64,000 nucleotides of DNA from Legionella sp. PC1000. Lineage in GTDB: Bacteria; Pseudomonadota; Gammaproteobacteria; Legionellales; Legionellaceae. Made by a program: the position numbers and the translations under genes. The notes under the pieces are model-generated. The model was not told the origin of the DNA. It made no database searches and saw nothing but the letters and a program-made list of their open reading frames with translations. Positions 58,242-64,000 of the stretch are shown here, in pieces (position 1 is the stretch's first letter; every line of letters starts with the position of its first letter). Where the stretch lies: assembly GCF_014109805.1 (NCBI RefSeq), contig NZ_CP059400.1, positions 3,008,001 through 3,072,000 on the forward strand, in the 5' to 3' direction.

Positions 58242-58258
58242 AATTAAATTGTAATAGT

Positions 58259-58298
58259 GAAACAGAACCAACCGGGCTTAATTTTGGGGTTCTGTTTC
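58259..58298. terminator. Hairpin between convergent DUF1328 and isoaspartyl peptidase genes
   Basis: An 11-bp perfect stem (GAAACAGAACC / GGTTCTGTTTC) lies in the 90-bp gap between two converging genes. It lacks an adjoining T-run on either side, so termination is likely by position but not certain. Confidence 0.5.
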
Positions 58299-58332
58299 GC
58301 ACTCCAAGTTAAGGCTGTACCATTTCATCAAA

Positions 58333-59244
58333 TTAATTGAACAGTTTAATTTGAACTTCTTGAGATGAACTTTTCCATGCTCTTTTCATAATTTCAGTAT
58401 TAAAAGAAATGCCAAAATCACCATTTTTATTAAGGGCAATAACACCTACTTCCCCGTTTAACCTTTGATTGCGTTCATGAATTACGTAATCGCACGCTTG
58501 CTGCAATGACATATCAAATTCTATCATCATGGAGATAGTATGCCCCACTACCCCTCTAATTAAATACTCACCTTCCCCGGTTCCAGAAACCGCACATGTA
58601 GCGTTATTGGCATAACATCCGGCACCAATAACACAACTGTCTCCAATTCTGCCTGGAAGGCAATTGCTAATTCCACCTGTCGATGTTGCCGCTGCAAGAT
58701 CTCCTTGTAAATCTAAAGCAACAGCACCTACAGTTCCTTTCATTTTCTTGCGTTGAATTTCTTCCATGCTCTCTATTTTATTCAGCTTTTGATACATCTC
58801 ATATTGATGCGGAGTTATAAAATAAGACTCGGGCTCCATTTCCAAACCATACTTCTTTGCCAGTTCTACAGCACCATATCCTGAAAGAAAAACATGACGT
58901 GTTTTCTCCATCACCAGCCGGGCAAGACGAATTGGATTTTTTACAGTACGAACCATAGATACGGCACCAGCTTGCAGATCCGTGCCACTCATAATGGAAG
59001 CATCCATTTCCACTTCACCCCGGCAATTTAAGGCTGAACCTTTTCCTGCATTAAATAAAGGATTATCCTCAAGAATTGCTACTGCTTGCTCTACTGCATT
59101 CAAAGCAGAACCCCCTTTATCAAGAACCGAATAACCTATTTCAACTGCTTGAGCCATGCCGTGTTCAAATTCTTTTTGATGATCGTGCAAAAAAGAATAA
59201 TTTTCACTAGCACCACCATGTACCGCGATTGCAATTTTATTCAT
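58333..59244 (-). CDS. Isoaspartyl peptidase / L-asparaginase (Ntn type)
   Basis: A 303-residue plant-type asparaginase of the Ntn-hydrolase group, made as a precursor that cleaves itself. The new N-terminal nucleophile is Thr171 in KMKGTVGAVALD, followed by STGGISNCLPGRIGDSCVIG and SGTGEGEYLIR (substrate-binding Gly). It hydrolyses beta-aspartyl dipeptides. In the operon it follows cyanophycinase by 21 bp, so its likely job is to split beta-Asp-Arg released from cyanophycin. AATGG-type sequence precedes the ATG. Confidence 0.92.
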   Translation of the reverse strand: MNKIAIAVHGGASENYSFLHDHQKEFEHGMAQAVEIGYSVLDKGGSALNAVEQAVAILEDNPLFNAGKGSALNCRGEVEMDASIMSGTDLQAGAVSMVRTVKNPIRLARLVMEKTRHVFLSGYGAVELAKKYGLEMEPESYFITPHQYEMYQKLNKIESMEEIQRKKMKGTVGAVALDLQGDLAAATSTGGISNCLPGRIGDSCVIGAGCYANNATCAVSGTGEGEYLIRGVVGHTISMMIEFDMSLQQACDYVIHERNQRLNGEVGVIALNKNGDFGISFNTEIMKRAWKSSSQEVQIKLFN

Positions 59245-59265
59245 TACCGTATTCCATTTTTTGAA

Positions 59266-60123
59266 TTATCTATTTAGAGGGATCGCAGGATTCGCCAGAA
59301 TACGATCTGCAATTGAAAATTGACATCCCTTTACCAAAAGATGAACTATCAAATTTTCAACAAATACAGGCTCTCCTTCTTCAACATCCGTGATATTTGT
59401 TTGATTTATATTTCTACCATCAATAATGACAACCATACCTGAGCCATAACATTCTGCATCCGTTCCATTTCGAATAACCAGAGCGGTATCTTCACCTAGA
59501 CCAATACCCAATTGTTCTGGGTTCATAATAATGGCATGTGCCAAACGACTAAATCGTCCTCTTTTTATGAAATGAGTATCAATAACACAAGAATGTAAAA
59601 TCCCTAACCCCGAAGAGGTTAATAAATTGAGGTACCTTAAAGCTTCTGATAAACCGCCTCCTGTAATCATAACCGTACCCATAACCATAGCCCCAGCACT
59701 GGTTCCGGCAATAGTGAAATTGCTATCTTTCATATATCGTTCTTTAATAATATCGACTATAGGAGTACCACCTAATATCGTGGATAGACGAAACTGATCT
59801 CCTCCTGTAAAGAAAATAGCTCCCGCATCCTTTGCCCTTTTTAAATACTCTCCATGGCGTGCTTCGCTTCTATTTTTTATAGGAATAAAACCTATATTGG
59901 TATAACCCATGTTATGAAAAACATTTTGATAAATTTGTTTTACTTCATCCTGAATTTCCGACCCAGTTGTAATAATTTCTATTTTCTTATTCGACGGAGG
60001 CAATAATTCATTTAAAATTTCATAACGAGTAAATTCCTTATTTTGTTCCGTAATATCCAATGGCTCATTATAACCCTTATCTTCAGCACCCCCGATAATT
60101 AATAATTTAGCTTTGGGTGTCAT
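59266..60123 (-). CDS. cphB: Cyanophycinase
   Basis: A 285-residue serine exopeptidase of family S51 that releases beta-Asp-Arg dipeptides from cyanophycin. LLIIGGAEDKG near the start, FTGGDQFRLST, and the nucleophile elbow AGTSAGAMVM (Ser142) are diagnostic; GLGEDTALVI lies in the C-terminal part. The start at 60123 has GAGG six bases upstream and overlaps the end of the synthetase gene by 17 bp; a longer frame starts at 60135. It is the second gene of the cyanophycin operon. Confidence 0.95.
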   Translation of the reverse strand: MTPKAKLLIIGGAEDKGYNEPLDITEQNKEFTRYEILNELLPPSNKKIEIITTGSEIQDEVKQIYQNVFHNMGYTNIGFIPIKNRSEARHGEYLKRAKDAGAIFFTGGDQFRLSTILGGTPIVDIIKERYMKDSNFTIAGTSAGAMVMGTVMITGGGLSEALRYLNLLTSSGLGILHSCVIDTHFIKRGRFSRLAHAIIMNPEQLGIGLGEDTALVIRNGTDAECYGSGMVVIIDGRNINQTNITDVEEGEPVFVENLIVHLLVKGCQFSIADRILANPAIPLNR

Positions 60124-62746
60124 TATAAACCTCATTTGCCATTATCAGTTGTTTTTCCTTTTTCTTGAGAAAATGAGTTGTTTCAAATACATCTTCAACT
60201 GCGCAATAAATAAACGTATTTAATTCTGCTACTCCCATCACATATTCAATGGCTTCGAGCTCATCTGAAATAATATTTAAAGACGGTTTAAAATCAGATC
60301 GAAGTATTCCTGCAGCAATAAGACGATTTATTTCATGATGAGTTCTCCCTCTTCCGTCTTTATCATGGCGAATGACGATTTCATCAAACATGGAAGCAGC
60401 ATGATAGCCCAGCCTTTCTATGTCCTCATCACGGCGATCACCGACCGCCCCTATAATCCCAATTTTTTTAGTACAATGAATTGAAGCAAGATAATTTTTT
60501 AACTCACAAAATGCACCCTCGTTATGCGCATAATCGACCATGACTTGGCAATGAGGAAATTTAAATAGATTCATTCTGCCAGGAAGATTTTCGACATTTG
60601 GATAAAAAATTTGCAGTGCTTCTTTTACTTTTTCTAAAGAGAACTGACTGATAACCCCAGCCAATGTTGCAGCTAATATATTCATAATCATACCGCTTGC
60701 AGTACCTTGAAAACTAAGTGGTATTGATTTTACATCAGCTAAAACCGTTCGTTCGGAGCCTCGCTGCACGATAATATGTCCTTGATCAAGATAAGCAGTC
60801 AACCCACCTAAACTGCAGTGCTTCCTGATACGAGGGCTTTCAAACATACTAAATAAAGCAATGTTACACGTTAAATCGTTTCTTAAATCATAGGTTAAAT
60901 TATCATCAGCATTTAAAATCGCATATCCTGTTTCTTTCGTGCTGCGCGCAACAACCGCCTTGACCTGGACCAATTCATCAAGAGTATGAATTTCATTTAA
61001 TCCCAAATGATCCCCAGTAACATTAGTAATTACACTAATATCACATTCATCAAATCCTAAACCCGACCGCAAAATTCCGCCTCGCGCACATTCTAACACT
61101 GCATAATCCACTTCGGGATCATATAAAACAACTTGTGCACTGGCAGGACCACTACAATCTCCGCTATAAATCAATTTATTATTTATATAAATACCGTCTG
61201 TAGTAGTGTATCCGGTGTGATGATTTGCAAAACGTGCGAGATGAGCAATTAAGCGAACAACGGATGTTTTTCCATTAGTACCTGTCACTGCGACTATTGG
61301 AATCCTTGAAGTTAAATTAGGTGGATAAAGCATATTCAAAATGGGTTCAGCTACATTACGTGGCGTACCTTCATTTGGTGACAAATGCATTCGTAATCCT
61401 GGCCCAGCATTTACTTCGATAATGGCACCATGATTTTCATTCACAGGACAAGTTATGTCATTTGAAATCACATCGATTCCGCAAATATCCAAATTTACAA
61501 GTCGCGCTACACGTTCTGCAAGAAAAATGTTAAACGGGTGAACCGTATCAGTTACATCTTTAGCTGTTCCACCAGAACTTAGATTTGCAGTTTCTTTTAA
61601 GTATAAAATATGATTCTCAGGTAAAATACTCTCAAGAGTCAGATTATTTTGTTTTAAAATAGAGAACGTGTATTCATCAATCTTGATTTTTGTCAGCATA
61701 TTTTCATGGGAATCGCCTCGATTCGGATCTTCATTCGCCTGCTGAATTAATTGACTGATTGTAAGTTTCCCATTCCCTCTAACCTGGGCAGGAGTTCTTT
61801 CAGCTACAGCTACCACTTTATAGTTTACTACTAAGAATCGATAATCTTTCCCTGTTATGAAGCGCTCAACTATTAATTCATTAGAAATTTTTTTTGCACG
61901 TTCATAGCCAAAAATTGCTTTATCCCAATCCGCAATATTTGTAGTTACCCCTTTTCCATGATTCCCGTTATATGGCTTAATCACTAATGGGAATCCCAAT
62001 TGTTTTATTGCTTTTTCAAGTTCCTCTTCATTCTTAATAACCAACCCTTTGGGAGTTGGAATAAAATTTGTGCTTAAAATCTGCTTGGTAAGCTCTTTAT
62101 CCGAAGCGATATCCACGCCTATAGAGCTTGTTTTCGAAGATACGGAGGCCCAAATCTTTTTTTGATTTCGCCCATATCCTAATGCGATTAGAGAAGTGTT
62201 TTCATAATGTTTACAAGGAATTTTTCTTTTTTTAGCTTCCTGGACAAGTGCCTGAGTGCTAGGCCCTAATCCCTGCTTTTTAAAAATTTCCCTTAAGTGA
62301 TTAATTGCCCCATCAAGAGGATATTCTTTGCCTTCTGCAATAGAATTTATGAAATTGATCGCAACTTCTCCTGCATACAAACCTGCTTCTTCAATTTGGT
62401 ATGCAAATATGACTTGATAAACACCATAATCTTTAGTCCCATAAGTCCGGCCAAAACCGCATTCCATCCCTGCGAGACACTGCAACTCCAAAGCAATGTG
62501 TTCGATCACATGTCCTAACCAAGTACCTTCTTCTACCCGTTTTAAAAATCCGCCGTCAACTCCTAAAGAACAACGATGGCTCTGTAAACTTGGAAGACAC
62601 TGTATCAGCCGTTCTTTAAATCCAACTAAAAGATTCGTAGGAAGCTCCTCATATTTTCCTAAATCAAGTTTAATAACAATGAGTTCTTTTCTATAGTTCG
62701 ACCAATAATTAGGTCCTCTCAAGACTTGGGTTTTTAAAATGTTCAT
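60107..62746 (-). CDS. cphA: Cyanophycin synthetase
   Basis: An 879-residue CphA that polymerises Asp and Arg into cyanophycin (multi-L-arginyl-poly-L-aspartate) using ATP. An N-terminal domain (about 1-160, GTWLGHVIEHIALELQ) is followed by an ATP-grasp domain (about 215-480, FPLVIKPYNGNHGKGV, VNAGPGLRMH) for Asp addition and a Mur-ligase-like domain (from about 490, VTGTNGKTS, VLECARGGILRSGLGF, VMVDYAHNEGA) for Arg addition. Both active sites look intact. The start at 62746 has AAGGA spaced six bases; an ATG two codons earlier exists. It is first gene of the operon with cyanophycinase and isoaspartyl peptidase. Confidence 0.96.
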   Translation of the reverse strand: MNILKTQVLRGPNYWSNYRKELIVIKLDLGKYEELPTNLLVGFKERLIQCLPSLQSHRCSLGVDGGFLKRVEEGTWLGHVIEHIALELQCLAGMECGFGRTYGTKDYGVYQVIFAYQIEEAGLYAGEVAINFINSIAEGKEYPLDGAINHLREIFKKQGLGPSTQALVQEAKKRKIPCKHYENTSLIALGYGRNQKKIWASVSSKTSSIGVDIASDKELTKQILSTNFIPTPKGLVIKNEEELEKAIKQLGFPLVIKPYNGNHGKGVTTNIADWDKAIFGYERAKKISNELIVERFITGKDYRFLVVNYKVVAVAERTPAQVRGNGKLTISQLIQQANEDPNRGDSHENMLTKIKIDEYTFSILKQNNLTLESILPENHILYLKETANLSSGGTAKDVTDTVHPFNIFLAERVARLVNLDICGIDVISNDITCPVNENHGAIIEVNAGPGLRMHLSPNEGTPRNVAEPILNMLYPPNLTSRIPIVAVTGTNGKTSVVRLIAHLARFANHHTGYTTTDGIYINNKLIYSGDCSGPASAQVVLYDPEVDYAVLECARGGILRSGLGFDECDISVITNVTGDHLGLNEIHTLDELVQVKAVVARSTKETGYAILNADDNLTYDLRNDLTCNIALFSMFESPRIRKHCSLGGLTAYLDQGHIIVQRGSERTVLADVKSIPLSFQGTASGMIMNILAATLAGVISQFSLEKVKEALQIFYPNVENLPGRMNLFKFPHCQVMVDYAHNEGAFCELKNYLASIHCTKKIGIIGAVGDRRDEDIERLGYHAASMFDEIVIRHDKDGRGRTHHEINRLIAAGILRSDFKPSLNIISDELEAIEYVMGVAELNTFIYCAVEDVFETTHFLKKKEKQLIMANEVYNDTQS

Positions 62747-62897
62747 TCGCATTCCTTGGCATAAAATGAATTACTAAAAACTCTTTTTAGCATAGGAAGA
62801 ATTTTTAAATTCTTCAAATTTAAAAATAACTGATTTGCTAATCACGGTGAACTAAGGATAATAGTTAATTATTTGAAAAAAAATGATTTTTGGGAGA

Positions 62898-62930
62898 TTA
62901 CCTGCATTTCTTAGAAAGAAATGCAGGTAA
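62898..62930 (-). terminator. Hairpin after the small secreted protein gene
   Basis: A perfect 15-bp stem (TTACCTGCATTTCTT / AAGAAATGCAGGTAA, 3-base loop) lies 5 bp beyond the small-protein stop codon. On the minus strand a long T-run follows about 14 bases later rather than immediately. It should end the transcript from the stress-type group. Confidence 0.6.
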
Positions 62931-62935
62931 ATGGA

Positions 62936-63223
62936 TTATTTTTTAACATCACATGTGATTTGTGTGCAGTCTCGGCAATGCTTTGTTGCGAAAGCAAATG
63001 ACTTGACAGCGGAACCAGCATGCTCTGACATTTTCTTATCAGCATCTTGGTCGGCTTTTTTATCACTTGAGCTTGCATTAGTAGTACAAACCCAATTTGA
63101 GTTCATTGAGGTCTTCGGAGTAGCATTCGAACCTGTGCCATTAGACCCTGTTGTTTCATTAGCAAATGAAGTGACAGAGAATAGAACCAGTGTACTGAAT
63201 AGTGCTCCTGATAGTATTTTCAT
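62936..63223 (-). CDS. Small secreted Cys-containing protein
   Basis: A 95-residue protein with an N-terminal signal peptide (about 1-21, ending SFA). The mature part is Ser/Thr/Asn-rich (ETTGSNGTGSNATP) and contains two Cys pairs or groups (NWVCTTN and KHCRDCTQITC), suggesting a disulfide-bonded periplasmic protein. No family is recognised. It starts 3 bp after the PRC-barrel stop codon, so it is probably co-transcribed. Confidence 0.75.
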   Translation of the reverse strand: MKILSGALFSTLVLFSVTSFANETTGSNGTGSNATPKTSMNSNWVCTTNASSSDKKADQDADKKMSEHAGSAVKSFAFATKHCRDCTQITCDVKK

Positions 63224-63226
63224 AGA

Positions 63227-63568
63227 TTACCTCCCTGTATAGAAACCGGTTATTGTAGTTTTAAATTCAGGTGCAGAAAAATTGGGCCAATGATCTTTAT
63301 CAAAGCCAGGCGCATCTTTCAGATGCTGTTTATCTACATTGAGAATAAAACAATCATCTTTGTTGTCGTACAAAAATAAATTCCAGGGTACAGCAAAATA
63401 TTTATTCCCAAATCCTAGAAAACCACCAAAATCTAATACAAGATAATTTACTTTTCCAGATTGTTTGTCGATAACAACCTCAGCAATTTCACCTAGATTC
63501 TCATGAGCTGGATTCATTACTTTAGAACCTGTAAGCTCACCAGATTTAACAATTCCTCTGTGTTCCAT
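63227..63568 (-). CDS. PRC-barrel domain protein
   Basis: A 113-residue protein with a single PRC-barrel (GELTGSKVMNPAHENLGEIAEVV, written here in part: NPAHENLGEIAEVVID, then KVNYLVLDFGGFLGFGNKYFAVPW). Such domains are common in small proteins induced by desiccation or oxidative stress. AAGGAGCTTTAAA precedes the ATG. It lies between CsbD and a small secreted protein in one direction. Confidence 0.92.
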   Translation of the reverse strand: MEHRGIVKSGELTGSKVMNPAHENLGEIAEVVIDKQSGKVNYLVLDFGGFLGFGNKYFAVPWNLFLYDNKDDCFILNVDKQHLKDAPGFDKDHWPNFSAPEFKTTITGFYTGR

Positions 63569-63607
63569 TTTAAAGCTCCTTTTAATGTGAAATCTTTTTC
63601 TTAAATT

Positions 63608-63811
63608 TTAATGATGCATTTTCTTTTGAAAATCTTGTACCGCTTTTTTAGCTTGTTCTTCACTGTAACCGTAATGTTTTCTGAGTTTTCCAAAAATTTC
63701 TTGTTGATTGCCTTCAATTTGTTTTAAGTCATCGTCTGTGAGCTTACCCCAAAATTGTTTCATTTGGCCTTTTATTTCCATCCATTTTCCTTGAAAAATA
63801 TTCTGATTCAT
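63608..63811 (-). CDS. CsbD family stress-response protein
   Basis: A 67-residue CsbD-like protein, helical and charged, with the family pattern WMEIKGQMKQFWGKLTDDDL followed by GKLRKHYGYSEEQAKKAV. CsbD proteins are general-stress-inducible; their mechanism is unknown. AGGGAGAATTAAA precedes the ATG. It is first in a CsbD, PRC-barrel and small secreted protein group, spaced 39 bp and 3 bp. The region 63812-64000 holds its promoter and nothing else recognisable. Confidence 0.9.
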   Translation of the reverse strand: MNQNIFQGKWMEIKGQMKQFWGKLTDDDLKQIEGNQQEIFGKLRKHYGYSEEQAKKAVQDFQKKMHH

Positions 63812-64000
63812 TTTAATTCTCCCTAATAATTTTTTTCAGCTAATAAATTGGAAAGTTCTTATTAGCCCCAATAAAGGCTAGTCAATAATTTTTAAAAATG
63901 CAAAGAAACTAACCCTGAGATTCAGGATATTTGCAAAATCTTGACGATCAAATTAACGTTCGTCCTAGGATTTCTAAAGGTCTATGATAGATTAATTGGG

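Noticed and set aside
62931-63242. 103-codon plus-strand frame
   Set aside because: Antisense to the small signal-peptide protein, which has better coding features.

Overview
The window reads as chromosomal DNA of a Legionella-like gammaproteobacterium. The DNA is AT-rich. It carries a grpE-dnaK-dnaJ heat-shock block, carA-metK-ahcY, class II DAHP synthase, argS, recG, hemE and eno. Between these lie poorly conserved eukaryote-flavoured or coiled-coil proteins of the kind that are often Dot/Icm effectors, plus many dispersed palindromic repeats. The genus is inferred from gene content, not proven.

Left part (1-10.9 kb): small housekeeping or secreted proteins (DUF1810, secreted M20 peptidase, SelO, GNAT, periplasmic Cu/Zn SOD, PEBP-like, Mpo1-like). 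They are followed by a secreted subtilisin-like protease gene cut in two by an 864-bp IS5-type element with a CTAG target duplication; removing the element restores one 559-codon frame. A NUDIX hydrolase with a good terminator follows.

10.9-15.4 kb (minus strand): the most interesting region, a four-gene putative natural-product cluster. Transcription order is a tRNA-dependent cyclodipeptide synthase (CDPS, XYP type), a 2-oxoglutarate/Fe(II) oxygenase, a PaaK/CapK-like adenylate-forming enzyme, and a class V PLP enzyme with an Asp-to-Asn change in its cofactor motif. A terminator-like hairpin sits inside the cluster.

15.7-26.6 kb (minus): ahcY, metK, carA, dnaJ, dnaK and grpE with a near-perfect sigma-32 promoter, then two effector-like genes. 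A short repeated C-terminal fragment of one of them lies on the far side of the other. 27-31.2 kb (plus): class II DAHP synthase and an orphan flippase/glycosyltransferase pair. 31.3-37.5 kb (mostly minus): patatin phospholipase, a frameshifted isoprenylcysteine-methyltransferase-like pseudogene, hemE, folB (plus), a SPOR protein and argS.

37.7-41 kb: recG followed by a 1.1-kb non-coding block of three tandem ~410-bp units (the last partial) holding nine perfect DnaA boxes. This is a candidate origin or DnaA-titration locus, and gene orientation tends to diverge around it. 41-57.8 kb (mostly plus): CDF and ZIP metal transporters, Maf, coiled-coil and HAD-like unknowns, eno, an Lrp regulator divergent from a GNAT, an acyltransferase, an AddB-like nuclease, an OmpA-type lipoprotein and two tandem aromatic-amino-acid permeases.

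Right end (58-64 kb): a small DUF1328 membrane protein, a complete cyanophycin operon (synthetase, cyanophycinase, isoaspartyl peptidase), and a small stress-type group (secreted small protein, PRC-barrel, CsbD).

All calls come from reading motifs and layout by eye; no database search was run.
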